Counted from the first letter of the stretch, positions 34,748-43,925 are shown. The stretch is 64,000 bases of DNA from Halomonas sp. UBA3074 (GCF_002366715.1 NZ_DFBS01000045.1:248001-312000); one strand, 5' to 3'. Notes: generated from the sequence alone by a model not told the origin. Program-made: numbers and translations.

Positions 34748-35917
34748 ATGTCTTTAACGACCGAATCATCGACGAATTTTTGGCTAACACGCCCGTTCAG
34801 TGAACGCTCCACACAGATATTTCTGGGTGTGCTACTGGCCGCATTGGCGCTAGTGACCATTTTGCACGTGGCAGTGCCACCGGGGAATCCGCTGTATGTG
34901 GGGGCCTATACCGTCAACCTGTTTGGTAAGTACCTGAGTTACGCGTTGCTTGCCGTGGCGGTGGACCTGGTGTGGGGCTATTTGGGCATTTTAAGCCTGG
35001 GGCACGGTGCCTTTTTTGCCATCGGCGGCTACGCCATGGGCATGTACCTGATGCGCCAAATTGGTGACCGCGGCACCTACGGCCACCCGGTGCTACCCGA
35101 TTTTATGGTGTTCCTAAACTGGGACAGCCTGCCGTGGTTCTGGCACGGCTTCGATATGGCCTGGTTCGCTTTTGCCATGGTACTGCTGGCGCCTGGGCTG
35201 CTGGCGCTGGTGTTCGGCTTCTTGGCGTTCCGCTCGCGGGTGACCGGGGTGTATCTGTCGATCATTACTCAGGCGCTGACCTTTGCCTTGATGCTAGCTT
35301 TCTTCCGCAACGAGATGGGCTTCGGCGGTAATAACGGCCTGACTGACTTCCGCGAAATCGTCGGCTTTGACTTACGTAGTGACGCAACGCGCTTGGGACT
35401 GTTCCTGGCCACCGGCGTTGCGCTGGCGCTGGGCTTTATCCTGTGCCGTGCGATTGTCACCAGCAAGCTGGGCCGGGTCAGCGTCGCTACTCGGGACGCC
35501 GAAGCGCGCACGCGCTTTCTCGGCTACCGGGTCGAACGCTTTCAGCTGTTTGTGTTTGTGGTCTCGGCGATGTTGGCGGGTTTGGCGGGAGCGCTTTACG
35601 TGCCTCAGGTGGGGATTATCAACCCCAGCGAGTTCTCACCGATTTTCTCCATTGAGATTGTGCTGTGGGTAGCACTGGGCGGTCGCGCCACGCTGTATGG
35701 CGCGGTGATTGGCGCCATCTTGGTCAACTACGCCAAAACCATCTTTACCGGCGTTATGCCCGATGCCTGGCTATTTGCGCTGGGCGCGATGTTCGTACTG
35801 GTCACGGTGTTTCTGCCCAAAGGGGTGGCGGGGCTGTTTGGCTACCTCAAGCGCCGTAAGCGCGATGATTCGGCTAACCCTGACCAACCACAGACATCCA
35901 AGGAGGCCTCCGCATGA
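34748..35917 (+). CDS. urtC: Urea ABC transporter permease UrtC
   Basis: 389 residues, LivM type, about ten helices. Motifs: YLGILSLGHGAFFAIGGYAMG, FGGNNGLTDF and WVALGGRATLYGAVIGA. GCGGAGG lies upstream of the ATG, which follows the urtB stop by three bases. The last 25 residues are charged and cytoplasmic. The 3' end overlaps urtD by four bases (ATGA). Confidence 0.95.
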   Translation: MSLTTESSTNFWLTRPFSERSTQIFLGVLLAALALVTILHVAVPPGNPLYVGAYTVNLFGKYLSYALLAVAVDLVWGYLGILSLGHGAFFAIGGYAMGMYLMRQIGDRGTYGHPVLPDFMVFLNWDSLPWFWHGFDMAWFAFAMVLLAPGLLALVFGFLAFRSRVTGVYLSIITQALTFALMLAFFRNEMGFGGNNGLTDFREIVGFDLRSDATRLGLFLATGVALALGFILCRAIVTSKLGRVSVATRDAEARTRFLGYRVERFQLFVFVVSAMLAGLAGALYVPQVGIINPSEFSPIFSIEIVLWVALGGRATLYGAVIGAILVNYAKTIFTGVMPDAWLFALGAMFVLVTVFLPKGVAGLFGYLKRRKRDDSANPDQPQTSKEASA

Positions 35918-36750
35918 GTTTGCTGCAATCGCTGACCCAGCGTGACCGGGTGTTCGATTTCATGGCGCCCCAGGCCTCACCGGTGGACGTCCGCCATGGG
36001 CCGATTCTGTATATGGAAGATGTCACCGTCAGCTTCGATGGTTTTAAAGCCATCAATAACCTCAACCTGACCATCAACGACGGTGAACTGCGCTGCATTA
36101 TCGGCCCCAACGGGGCGGGCAAAACCACCATGATGGATATCATCACCGGCAAAACCCGGCCCAATAGCGGCAGCGTATGGTTCGGCAGCCGCCACAACCT
36201 GCTGCATATGAACGAGCCCGATATCGCCAGCCTGGGCATTGGCCGCAAGTTCCAAAAGCCGACGGTCTTCGAAGCGCTCTCGGTATTTGAAAACCTGGAA
36301 TTGGCCATGGCGGCCGACAAGCGAATTTTTCCTACGCTGACTGCCCGTATGACCGGCGAAATTAAAGACCGCATTGACGAAGTGCTGGAAACCATCGGCC
36401 TTACGGCACTGCGCCATCAGCCTGCGGGCATTCTTTCCCACGGTCAGAAGCAGTGGCTGGAGATCGGCATGCTGCTGATGCAGCGCCCGCGCCTGCTGTT
36501 AGTGGATGAACCTGTCGCAGGCATGACCGAACAGGAGATGGAGCGCACCGCCGAACTGCTCACCGGGCTTGCCGGCAAGCAGTCTGTAGTCGTAGTGGAG
36601 CACGATATGGGCTTTGTGCGCTCCATTGCTCGCCAAGTGACCGTACTGCACCAGGGCAGCGTGCTGGCGGAAGGCACCATGGATCAAGTCTCCAATGACC
36701 CCAAAGTGATCGAGGTCTATCTGGGTGCCGATGACGAGGAGGCCGCCTGA
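35914..36750 (+). CDS. urtD: Urea ABC transporter ATP-binding protein UrtD
   Basis: 278 residues, LivG type. Walker A GPNGAGKTT, a Q-loop in IGRKFQKPTVFEAL, a degenerate signature LSHGQKQWLEIGMLL (SHGQ in place of SGGQ, usual for UrtD), Walker B LLLVDEPVAGMTEQE and VEHDMGFV. The first 30 residues form an extension not found in LivG but common in UrtD. Start and end overlap the neighbouring genes. Confidence 0.95.
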   Translation: MSLLQSLTQRDRVFDFMAPQASPVDVRHGPILYMEDVTVSFDGFKAINNLNLTINDGELRCIIGPNGAGKTTMMDIITGKTRPNSGSVWFGSRHNLLHMNEPDIASLGIGRKFQKPTVFEALSVFENLELAMAADKRIFPTLTARMTGEIKDRIDEVLETIGLTALRHQPAGILSHGQKQWLEIGMLLMQRPRLLLVDEPVAGMTEQEMERTAELLTGLAGKQSVVVVEHDMGFVRSIARQVTVLHQGSVLAEGTMDQVSNDPKVIEVYLGADDEEAA

Positions 36751-37457
36751 TGCTAGCCATTGAAAAGCTCAACCAGTTTTACGGCGAAAGCCACACCCTG
36801 TGGGATTTGGATCTTGAAGTGCCCGCCGGGCAGTGTACCTGCGTAATGGGGCGCAACGGCGTGGGTAAAACCACGCTGCTGAAAGCCGTGATGGGTGAAG
36901 TGGCGGTCAAAAGCGGTGAGCTGCGCTACACCGCCGAGACCGGCGAGATCCAACTGACTAAAAAAGCCATTGAAGCGCGCTCGCGGTTGGGGATTGGCTT
37001 CGTGCCACAAGGGCGGCAGATATTTCCGCTGCTGACCGTAGAGGAGAACCTGCGCACTGGCCTAGCCTCCCGAAGCGATGGGCTGAAGAAAATCCCCGAG
37101 CGGGTTTACGAGCTGTTCCCGGTGCTGAAAGAGATGAAAAACCGCCGTGGCGGTGATTTATCCGGCGGGCAACAGCAGCAACTGGCGATTGGCCGTGCGC
37201 TGGTCATCGAACCCAAACTGCTGATTCTGGACGAACCGGGGGAGGGTATTCAGCCCAATATCGTCGCTCAAATTGGCCAAGTGATTCGCCAGTTGATCAA
37301 CGAGGACGGTCTCACCGTGCTACTGGTGGAGCAGAAACTGCCTTTCGCCCGCAAGTACGCCGACCGCTTTGTGATCATGGATCGCGGCCGACCGGTCGCC
37401 AAAGGCGAAATCAGCGAGCTCTCCAATGAGTTGATCAAGCAGCACTTGACCGTTTAA
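36750..37457 (+). CDS. urtE: Urea ABC transporter ATP-binding protein UrtE
   Basis: 235 residues, LivF type. Walker A GRNGVGKTT, the signature LSGGQQQQLAIGRAL, Walker B LLILDEPGEGIQPN and the switch region VEQKLPFARK. The phrase GEGIQPN is characteristic of UrtE. The ATG overlaps the urtD stop by one base. It ends the operon; a small hairpin follows. Confidence 0.95.
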   Translation: MLAIEKLNQFYGESHTLWDLDLEVPAGQCTCVMGRNGVGKTTLLKAVMGEVAVKSGELRYTAETGEIQLTKKAIEARSRLGIGFVPQGRQIFPLLTVEENLRTGLASRSDGLKKIPERVYELFPVLKEMKNRRGGDLSGGQQQQLAIGRALVIEPKLLILDEPGEGIQPNIVAQIGQVIRQLINEDGLTVLLVEQKLPFARKYADRFVIMDRGRPVAKGEISELSNELIKQHLTV

Positions 37458-37483
37458 GTTATCCACACCTATTTACCCTCTAT

Positions 37484-37502
37484 GCCCGTCACACTGACGG
37501 GC
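37484..37502 (+). terminator. Small hairpin after urtE
   Basis: GCCCGTCA, three-base loop, TGACGGGC. No T tract immediately after, so readthrough into the ure genes is possible. Confidence 0.4.
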
Positions 37503-37535
37503 CACTACCTTCCTTCTACTGTTAGCCAGGCGGGC

Positions 37536-37581
37536 GCTCTTTTTTGGTGCCATTAAGACTCTTTTTGATCTTTTTTGGTGC
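37536..37581 (+). promoter_or_regulatory. Paired NtrC-type sites upstream of ureD
   Basis: GCTCTTTTTTGGTGC (37536-37550) and GATCTTTTTTGGTGC (37567-37581) match 12 and 11 of 15 NtrC consensus positions. They are 31 bases, three helical turns, apart and about 80-110 bases before the sigma-54 promoter. Confidence 0.55.
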
Positions 37582-37656
37582 ATTTTTTGGCGACGGCTAC
37601 CTTGTATAACGGATGTGTACTTGAAAAAGTACACGGCTCAGCGCCTTTCACCATTT

Positions 37657-37672
37657 TGGCGCATTAATTGCA
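37657..37672 (+). promoter_or_regulatory. Sigma-54 promoter for the ure operon
   Basis: TGGCGCATTAATTGCA: GG-N10-GC spacing, with TTGCA at -12. The ureD start is 43 bases downstream. Confidence 0.75.
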
Positions 37673-37714
37673 CTCATTAGCGAATGGCTTACTGACAGGA
37701 AGCGATAGCTAATT

Positions 37715-38599
37715 ATGATGCTATGCGATATCGCAAAATCTCCCCTTGCCTCCGGCCACCGCTTTGACCAGGGCCGCCACTGGGCGGCATCGCTAGATCT
37801 GCGGTTTGCCCAGCGCGATGGCGTTACCCGCATGGTGCAGGCGCGCCACCAGGGGCCGCTGCGGGTGCAGCGGCCGTTCTATCCGGAAGGGCGCAGTGAG
37901 GCGTGCCATGTGTACGTGCTTCACCCGCCGGGCGGTTTGGTCAGCGGCGATGCGCTTACCATTAGCGCGCATGTCGAGCGTGGTGCCCATGCGCTACTCA
38001 CAACGCCTGCCGCCAATAAACTCTATAAAGCCGACAGCCAGGGCGTAGCGTGGACGCAGCACACTCGACTCAGCGTTGAAGATAACGCGACTCTGGAGTG
38101 GCTGCCCCAGGAAACCATCGCCTTTGATGGCTCGAAAGGTGAGCAGCGCACCCAGATTGATCTTCACGGCAGCGCCCGCTGCCTGGGCTGGGAAGTGATG
38201 GCGCTGGGCCGCCCGGCGAGCGATTTACCCTACATTTCAGGCCGCATTGAGCAACACTTCCGTTTAACCCTGGACGGCAAGCCGCTGTGGTTAGAGCGCC
38301 AACCGTTAGACCCACTTCACCCACGCTTTGTTGGGCGCTGGGGGCAGGGTGGTGCCACGGTGCAGGCCACGCTCTGGGCGGTGGGGATTGCCGACGCGCC
38401 TGCGGCGATTGAAGCCTTGCGTGAAGCGCTGCCGGATAACGCACGCTGGGCGGTGACCGTCCGCCATGGCGTGCTGCTACTACGCTACTTGGGTAACGCG
38501 CGTAATGAAGCCTGGGCATTATGCGAGCAGGCTTGGCAACTTTTGCGCCCCCTATGGATCGAGCGAGACGCCCACACACCGCGTATTTGGTTAACCTAA
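37715..38599 (+). CDS. ureD: Urease accessory protein UreD
   Basis: 294 residues. UreD with UreF and UreG forms the activation complex that loads nickel into apo-urease. Family pieces: GPLRVQRPFYPEG, HVYVLHPPGGLVSGD, TTPAANKLYKA, LEWLPQETIAFDG. Two adjacent ATGs are possible starts. It is the first gene of ureDABC-EFG, the order usual in gammaproteobacteria. Confidence 0.94.
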   Translation: MMLCDIAKSPLASGHRFDQGRHWAASLDLRFAQRDGVTRMVQARHQGPLRVQRPFYPEGRSEACHVYVLHPPGGLVSGDALTISAHVERGAHALLTTPAANKLYKADSQGVAWTQHTRLSVEDNATLEWLPQETIAFDGSKGEQRTQIDLHGSARCLGWEVMALGRPASDLPYISGRIEQHFRLTLDGKPLWLERQPLDPLHPRFVGRWGQGGATVQATLWAVGIADAPAAIEALREALPDNARWAVTVRHGVLLLRYLGNARNEAWALCEQAWQLLRPLWIERDAHTPRIWLT

Positions 38600-38626
38600 T
38601 CGAATAGATTGCTGGAGAAACGCCCC

Positions 38627-38929
38627 ATGGAATTAACCCCAAGAGACAAAGACAAGCTGCTGCTGTTCTCAGCCGCCCAACTGGCGGAGCGTCGCAAGGC
38701 GCGTGGTTTAAAGCTCAATTACCCCGAAGCGGTAGCGCTGATTAGCTTCGAGATTATGGAAGGTGCCCGGGATGGCCGCAGCGTGGCGGACTTAATGAGC
38801 TATGGCCGCGAGATTCTTAGCCGTGAGGATGTGATGGACGGCGTCGCCGAGATGGTCGACGAAGTGCAGGTGGAAGCCACTTTCCCCGACGGCACCAAGC
38901 TGGTCACTGTCCACACGCCTATTGTTTGA
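38627..38929 (+). CDS. ureA: Urease gamma subunit
   Basis: 100 residues, the standard length, from ATG 38627 (GGAG nine bases upstream). Starts MELTPRDKDKLLLFSAAQLA and contains LNYPEAVALISFEIMEGARDG, the conserved core of UreA. It packs with UreB and UreC in the (alpha-beta-gamma)3 enzyme. Confidence 0.97.
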   Translation: MELTPRDKDKLLLFSAAQLAERRKARGLKLNYPEAVALISFEIMEGARDGRSVADLMSYGREILSREDVMDGVAEMVDEVQVEATFPDGTKLVTVHTPIV

Positions 38930-38953
38930 GGGGCGATTGAAAGGAGCAACCAA

Positions 38954-39274
38954 ATGATTCCTGGTGAATATCAGTTAAAACAGGGTGATATCGAGCTGTG
39001 TGTGGGGCGTGAGCGGATTAGCGTGGAGGTGGCCAATACCGGCGATCGCCCCATTCAGATCGGCTCCCACTACCACTTCGCCGAAGCCAACCCGGCGCTG
39101 GTGTTTGATCGCGACAAAACCCGAGGCTTTCGCCTGGACGTGGCCGCCGGCACGGCGATTCGCTTTGAGCCCGGCCAGACACGCGAAGTCACGCTGATTC
39201 CCTATGTCGGTAAGCGCGAAATTTACGGATTTCGCGGCGATGTAATGGGCGCGCTCGATGGAGATAAACAATGA
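38954..39274 (+). CDS. ureB: Urease beta subunit
   Basis: 106 residues, beginning MIPGEYQ with AAGGAG upstream. Conserved ANTGDRPIQIGSHYHFAEAN and RLDVAAGTAIRFEPGQTREV are intact. The stop overlaps the ureC start (ATGA). Confidence 0.97.
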   Translation: MIPGEYQLKQGDIELCVGRERISVEVANTGDRPIQIGSHYHFAEANPALVFDRDKTRGFRLDVAAGTAIRFEPGQTREVTLIPYVGKREIYGFRGDVMGALDGDKQ

Positions 39275-40986
39275 AGCCGACCAACAAGATCAGCCGGCAA
39301 GCCTACGCCGATATGTACGGCCCCACGGTGGGCGATCGCGTTCGTCTGGGCGATACCGAGCTGTGGATCGAAGTCGAGAAAGACGCCACCCATTATGGTG
39401 ATGAAGTGAAGTTCGGTGGCGGCAAGGTCATCCGCGACGGCATGGGCCAAAGCCAGCGCGCCGATGACACGGTGATGGATACGGTCATCACCAATGCGCT
39501 AATTCTGGACTGGTGGGGCATCGTCAAAGCTGACGTGGGTATTCAGAAAGGTCGTATCGCCGCGATTGGCAAGGCGGGTAACCCCGACGTACAGCCCGAT
39601 GTGGAGATCGTGATTGGCCCCGGCACCGAAATTATCTCCGGGGAAGGCAAGATTCTGACCGCGGGCGGCATCGACTCCCACATCCACTTCATCTGCCCTC
39701 AGCAGGTCGAAGAAGCGCTGATGAGCGGCGTGACCACCATGCTCGGCGGCGGCACCGGCCCGGCGACTGGCACCAACGCGACCACCTGCACGCCAGGCCC
39801 CTGGCATATCGGCAAAATGCTCCAGGCGGTAGACGACCTGCCGATGAATATTGGCCTGCTAGGCAAAGGCAACGCAAGCCTGCCGGAAGCACTGGAAGCG
39901 CAGCTGGAAGCGGGCGCCATGGGCCTCAAGCTGCACGAAGATTGGGGCACCACGCCTGCCTCGATCAATAACTGCCTAAACGTAGCCGATGCCTACGATG
40001 TGCAGGTGGCGATCCACACCGATACCCTGAACGAATCAGGCTTTGTGGAAGACACGCTGGCCGCGTTCAAAGAGCGCTGTATTCATACCTATCACACCGA
40101 AGGCGCAGGTGGCGGCCACGCACCGGACATTCTCACGGCCTGCTCGAAGGCCTACGTATTGCCGTCGTCGACTAATCCGACACGGCCCTATACGGTCAAT
40201 ACCATCGACGAACACCTCGACATGCTGATGGTGTGTCACCACCTGGATCCCAATATCCCCGAAGACGTGGCCTTTGCCGACTCACGCATTCGCCGCGAAA
40301 CCATCGCTGCCGAGGATATCCTCCACGACCTGGGCGTGATCTCGATGATCGCCTCGGACTCCCAAGCCATGGGACGGGTCGGTGAAGTGGTCTGCCGCAC
40401 CTGGCAAACCGCCCACAAGATGAAGGTGCAGCGCGGCCTGCTGCCGGAAGACGAAGCGATGGGCGCCGATAACTTCCGCGCCAAGCGCTATATCGCCAAG
40501 TACACCATCAACCCGGCGATCACCCACGGTATCGCCCACGAAGTGGGTTCCATCGAAGTGGGTAAACTGGCGGATCTGGTGCTTTGGAAACCGGCCTTCT
40601 TTGGCGTGAAACCGGCGATGATGATCAAAGGCGGCATGATTGCAGCGGCGCCCATGGGCGACCCCAATGCATCGATTCCCACGCCGCAGCCGGTTCACTA
40701 CCGCTATATGTTTGGTGCCTTTGGCCGCGCAGCGAGCCAAACCCGGCTCAGTTTTGTCAGCCAGGCCGCTTTGGATGCAGGCATAAAAGAGACCTTGGGG
40801 CTAAACAGCGAACTGGCGGCGTGTAAAAACGTGCGGCAAGTGCGCAAACAGGATATGAAGCTCAACGACGCCTGCCCTGATTTGACCGTCGACCCGCAAA
40901 CCTACGAAGTGCGCTGCGACGGTGAAATTTTAACCTGCGAGCCCGCCACCGAGCTCCCGCTGGCTCAGCGGTACCACTTGTTTTGA
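39271..40986 (+). CDS. ureC: Urease alpha (catalytic) subunit
   Basis: 571 residues. It hydrolyses urea to ammonia and carbamate at a di-nickel centre. All ligands are present: H137 and H139 (SHIHF), the carbamylated lysine K220 (GLKLHEDWG), H249 (AIHTD), H275 (YHTEG) and D363 (ASDSQ). The flap residues VCHHLD with H323 are also intact. The offset to the Klebsiella enzyme is a constant three residues, so the protein should be active. A palindromic repeat separates it from ureE. Confidence 0.98.
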   Translation: MKPTNKISRQAYADMYGPTVGDRVRLGDTELWIEVEKDATHYGDEVKFGGGKVIRDGMGQSQRADDTVMDTVITNALILDWWGIVKADVGIQKGRIAAIGKAGNPDVQPDVEIVIGPGTEIISGEGKILTAGGIDSHIHFICPQQVEEALMSGVTTMLGGGTGPATGTNATTCTPGPWHIGKMLQAVDDLPMNIGLLGKGNASLPEALEAQLEAGAMGLKLHEDWGTTPASINNCLNVADAYDVQVAIHTDTLNESGFVEDTLAAFKERCIHTYHTEGAGGGHAPDILTACSKAYVLPSSTNPTRPYTVNTIDEHLDMLMVCHHLDPNIPEDVAFADSRIRRETIAAEDILHDLGVISMIASDSQAMGRVGEVVCRTWQTAHKMKVQRGLLPEDEAMGADNFRAKRYIAKYTINPAITHGIAHEVGSIEVGKLADLVLWKPAFFGVKPAMMIKGGMIAAAPMGDPNASIPTPQPVHYRYMFGAFGRAASQTRLSFVSQAALDAGIKETLGLNSELAACKNVRQVRKQDMKLNDACPDLTVDPQTYEVRCDGEILTCEPATELPLAQRYHLF

Positions 40987-41017
40987 TTGAGGCTATTCCA
41001 TTAGGTAGAGGTGACGG

Positions 41018-41117
41018 GGGTAGGCCGTAGAGAGGGTCTTTTGCCATGGATGGCAAAAGTAGCGTACAGGGAGGTATTCACAGCGCCCTCTCGTAGGTCT
41101 ACCCGCGGCACAGCCGC
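41018..41117. repeat. Nested palindromic intergenic element between ureC and ureE
   Basis: An outer imperfect inverted repeat (41018-41036 with 41086-41104, 15 of 19 paired) encloses a perfect 10-bp hairpin, CTTTTGCCAT and ATGGCAAAAG (41038-41059). A small GCGGC/GCCGC hairpin follows at 41105-41117. The layout is that of a REP-like or non-autonomous mobile element inserted in the operon rather than a terminator, since no T tract follows. Confidence 0.6.
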
Positions 41118-41141
41118 AGAGATAGCGAAGGGACGATAGCA

Positions 41142-41675
41142 ATGCTAAAACTGATAGAACGTTTAGGGCCGGTAGACGAGAGCGCCGCCAGCGACACGCT
41201 GACGCTGCCCTTTGAACTGCGTATTCGCGGGCGCTTAAAAGCCCAAAGCGATGGCGGTCGCGAGCTGGGCCTGTTTCTTGATCGCGGCCCGGTGCTGCGC
41301 AGCGGCGAAGGCCTAAAAGCCGAAAGTGGCGAAGTGATACGTGTCTGCGCCGCCGTAGAGCCGGTGGTTACCGCGCGAGTAAGTAATGGCTTACCCCTGG
41401 CGCGACTGGCTTATCATCTGGGCAATCGCCACGTGCAGCTGGCGCTGGGTGAAGACGAAAAGGGCGGCTGGGTGCGCTTCCCGCCAGATCACGTGCTGGA
41501 AGAGCTTGCCGAGCTGCTAGGTGCCGAACTAGAGCACCACAACGCAACGTTCGATCCGGAGCCAGGCGCCTATAACCAAGTGGGCGGCGGGCATGCGCAT
41601 TCCCACGGTCATGGTCATTCACACGACCACTCACACGATCATGACCATACGCATGAGCACCACCATGCCCACTGA
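41142..41675 (+). CDS. ureE: Urease accessory protein UreE, nickel metallochaperone
   Basis: 177 residues. An N-terminal peptide-binding domain is followed by the metal-binding domain with LAYHLGNRHVQLAL, whose histidine is the interface nickel ligand. The tail after residue 145 is His-rich (about 15 His in the last 30 residues, alternating with Asp, Ser and Gly), a nickel store as in Klebsiella UreE. It lies 155 bases after ureC, the only large gap in the operon. Confidence 0.95.
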   Translation: MLKLIERLGPVDESAASDTLTLPFELRIRGRLKAQSDGGRELGLFLDRGPVLRSGEGLKAESGEVIRVCAAVEPVVTARVSNGLPLARLAYHLGNRHVQLALGEDEKGGWVRFPPDHVLEELAELLGAELEHHNATFDPEPGAYNQVGGGHAHSHGHGHSHDHSHDHDHTHEHHHAH

Positions 41676-42396
41676 GCTTAACGCACTAGAAAGACAAAGC
41701 GACGAGCTGGCGCTGCTGGGGCTGATGCAGTTAGTGAGCCCCGCGCTGCCGATTGGGGCCTTTGCGTTTTCCCAAGGCCTGGAAAGCGCCTTCGAGCTGG
41801 ACTGGGTGCGCGATGAGGCGAGTCTTGCCGAATGGTTAAGCGGCGTACTGGAAGATGGCCTGACCCGCTGCGAGCTGCCCGTGCTGGCGCGTCTGCATGA
41901 AGCGTTCGACCAAGCGGATAGTCAATCAATTGCCACATGGGATGAGTGGCTGGCGGCCACCAGGGAAACCGCCGAGCTGGCCGCTGAAGACAGCCGCCTA
42001 GGCGCCTCGCTTAAACGACTGCTGGGCAGCTTGGAGTTATTGCCAAACGATCAGCAAATGCCAAGTGAAGACTTACTAACGCCTTTGCTACCGCCCCAGG
42101 CAGGCTATGTGACGCTGTTTGCCTATACGGCTCACTTGCGTGGTGTCTCTGTGCGCCAAACCCTGCTGGGCTTTGCCTGGGCATGGTTAGAAAACCAACT
42201 GGCGGTGGCCTGTAAAGCGCTTCCGCTGGGGCACACCGCCGCCCAGCGCGTGATTGAGCAGCTGCGCCCAGCCTTGGTGGGTGCCGTTAACCAAGCGCTA
42301 GCGCTGGATGATGATGAGTTAGGCCCGGTGCTGCCCGGCTTGGCCCTGGCCAGTGCGTTACACGAAACGCAATATTCGCGCCTGTTTAGAAGTTAA
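41653..42396 (+). CDS. ureF: Urease accessory protein UreF
   Basis: About 247 residues, helical. Motifs: LMQLVSPALPIGAFAFSQGLE near the start, and YVTLFAYTAHLRG and HETQYSRLFRS at the end. UreF bridges UreD and UreG and acts in fidelity of nickel loading. The start lies within the His-rich end of ureE; ATG 41653 is taken, with 41665 an alternative. Both overlap ureE, implying coupling. Confidence 0.93.
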   Translation: MSTTMPTELNALERQSDELALLGLMQLVSPALPIGAFAFSQGLESAFELDWVRDEASLAEWLSGVLEDGLTRCELPVLARLHEAFDQADSQSIATWDEWLAATRETAELAAEDSRLGASLKRLLGSLELLPNDQQMPSEDLLTPLLPPQAGYVTLFAYTAHLRGVSVRQTLLGFAWAWLENQLAVACKALPLGHTAAQRVIEQLRPALVGAVNQALALDDDELGPVLPGLALASALHETQYSRLFRS

Positions 42397-42441
42397 AAAG
42401 CTCATAAATTGAAAAGCTTAGAAGTTAACGAGGAGAGAACG

Positions 42442-43080
42442 ATGACTCACTGTTTACGCGTTGGTGTGGGCGGCCCGGTAGGCTCCGGCAAAACCGCGCT
42501 GCTCAAGCAGCTCTGTTTAGCGCTGCGGGATTACTACGATATCGCCGTGGTCACTAACGATATCTATACCCGTGAAGACGCCGACTTTTTGCTCAAGCAC
42601 GACGCCCTTCCGGCGGATCGTATTTTGGGCGTAGAGACCGGCGGTTGCCCACATACCGCGATTCGTGAAGATGCCTCGATGAACCTGGCCGCCATCGATG
42701 AGCTCCAGACGCGCCACCCAAAGCTGGAACTGGTCATGGTGGAGTCGGGCGGTGATAACCTGTCGGCGACCTTCAGCCCCGAGCTTTCCGACCTGACGCT
42801 CTACGTGATCGACGTATCCGCAGGCGATAAAATACCCCGTAAAGGTGGGCCAGGCATCACCAAATCAGACCTGCTGATTATCAACAAGATCGATATCGCC
42901 GAGTATGTGCACGCGTCACTAGAAGTGATGGAACGCGACTCGAAGAAAATGCGTGGCGAACGCCCCTTCGTATTTACCAACCTGTATGACGGAGTCGGGC
43001 TTGAAGAGATCATCCGCTTTATTCTCGATAAAGGAATGCTGGATGAACGGCGCCCGCAGCATACAGAAAAGACCGGCTAA
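42442..43080 (+). CDS. ureG: Urease accessory GTPase UreG
   Basis: 212 residues from ATG 42442, behind GAGGAGA. P-loop GPVGSGKT (11-18), the switch motif TNDIYTREDADFL, the nickel-binding ETGGCPHTAIREDAS with its Cys-Pro-His, and base specificity NKID. GTP hydrolysis drives nickel transfer to urease. It is the last gene of the operon, followed by a terminator. Confidence 0.97.
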   Translation: MTHCLRVGVGGPVGSGKTALLKQLCLALRDYYDIAVVTNDIYTREDADFLLKHDALPADRILGVETGGCPHTAIREDASMNLAAIDELQTRHPKLELVMVESGGDNLSATFSPELSDLTLYVIDVSAGDKIPRKGGPGITKSDLLIINKIDIAEYVHASLEVMERDSKKMRGERPFVFTNLYDGVGLEEIIRFILDKGMLDERRPQHTEKTG

Positions 43081-43101
43081 AGCTTGCTAAGTGTTTACAA
43101 A

Positions 43102-43128
43102 AAAAACCGCCAGCTAATGGCGGTTTTT
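43102..43128. terminator. Bidirectional intrinsic terminator after ureG
   Basis: AAAAACCGCCA and TGGCGGTTTTT around a five-base loop. A and T tracts on both sides serve ureG and the convergent SDR gene. Confidence 0.85.
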
Positions 43129-43160
43129 AGGTTTATGGGCGGCGGCTAATGAGGTAGTGG

Positions 43161-43925
43161 CTAAATCACCGCCAGCATGCCGCCATCCACATAAATGATC
43201 TGGCCATTCACGTAGTTCGATGCCGGGGAGGCCAGGTACACCACGGTACCCACGAGATCCTCGGGAACGCCCCAACGTTTGGCGGGGGTACGGCCAAGTA
43301 TCCAGTCATTGAATTTGGGGTCATCGACCAGTGGCTGGGTCATCTCCGTGATCATGTAGCCTGGGCCAATGGCGTTGGTTTGGATACCGTGCTCGGCCCA
43401 TTCCGCGGCCATGGATTGGGTCAACAGGCGAACGCCGCCTTTTGAAGCGGTATAAGCGCCCACGGTCGGCCGTGCGACAGAGCTCATCAACGAGCCGATA
43501 TTGATAATTTTGCCGCCGTTGCCGCGCTCGATCATCTGGCGCGCCACGTTACGCCCCAACAAAAACGTGCTGGTCAAATTGGTCTTGATGACGGTGTCCC
43601 ACTGGTCGAGTTCGACCTCCATGAGTGGGCGACGCAGCTGCATGCCAGCGTTATTGACCAGAATGTCGATAGTGACGCCCGCAGTGTTCAGTGCTTCGAG
43701 CGCCTGCTCAATGGCGGCTTCATCGGTAATATCAAACGACGTTGTTTGCACCGTATGGCCTTCTTCCGACAGCGCGACCCGAGCGGCTTCGAGTTTTTCT
43801 TGATTGCGGCCATGAAGAATAATAGCCGCGCCGGATTGCGCCAGGCCACGTGCCATGGCGAGCCCAAGCCCGCCGGATGAACCGGTGATAAGTGCGGTAC
43901 GGCCGGTTAGATCAAACAACGTCAT
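43161..43925 (-). CDS. SDR family oxidoreductase, gluconate 5-dehydrogenase-like
   Basis: A classical short-chain dehydrogenase of 254 residues from ATG 43925 (AAGAGG upstream). TGSSGGLG at about 14-21, NNAG near 92, catalytic Ser in IGSLMSS, YTASK and the C-terminal YVNGQIIYVDGG. The opening FDLTGRTALITGSSGGLGLA and the HGRNQEKL segment resemble gluconate 5-dehydrogenase (IdnO). Substrate assignment inside the SDR family from sequence is weak. No sugar-acid genes lie next to it. Confidence 0.85.
   Translation of the reverse strand: MTLFDLTGRTALITGSSGGLGLAMARGLAQSGAAIILHGRNQEKLEAARVALSEEGHTVQTTSFDITDEAAIEQALEALNTAGVTIDILVNNAGMQLRRPLMEVELDQWDTVIKTNLTSTFLLGRNVARQMIERGNGGKIINIGSLMSSVARPTVGAYTASKGGVRLLTQSMAAEWAEHGIQTNAIGPGYMITEMTQPLVDDPKFNDWILGRTPAKRWGVPEDLVGTVVYLASPASNYVNGQIIYVDGGMLAVI

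Noticed and set aside
41584..41672. Low-complexity CA-rich DNA in ureE as a possible microsatellite
   Set aside because: It encodes the functional His-rich nickel-binding tail that many UreE proteins have.
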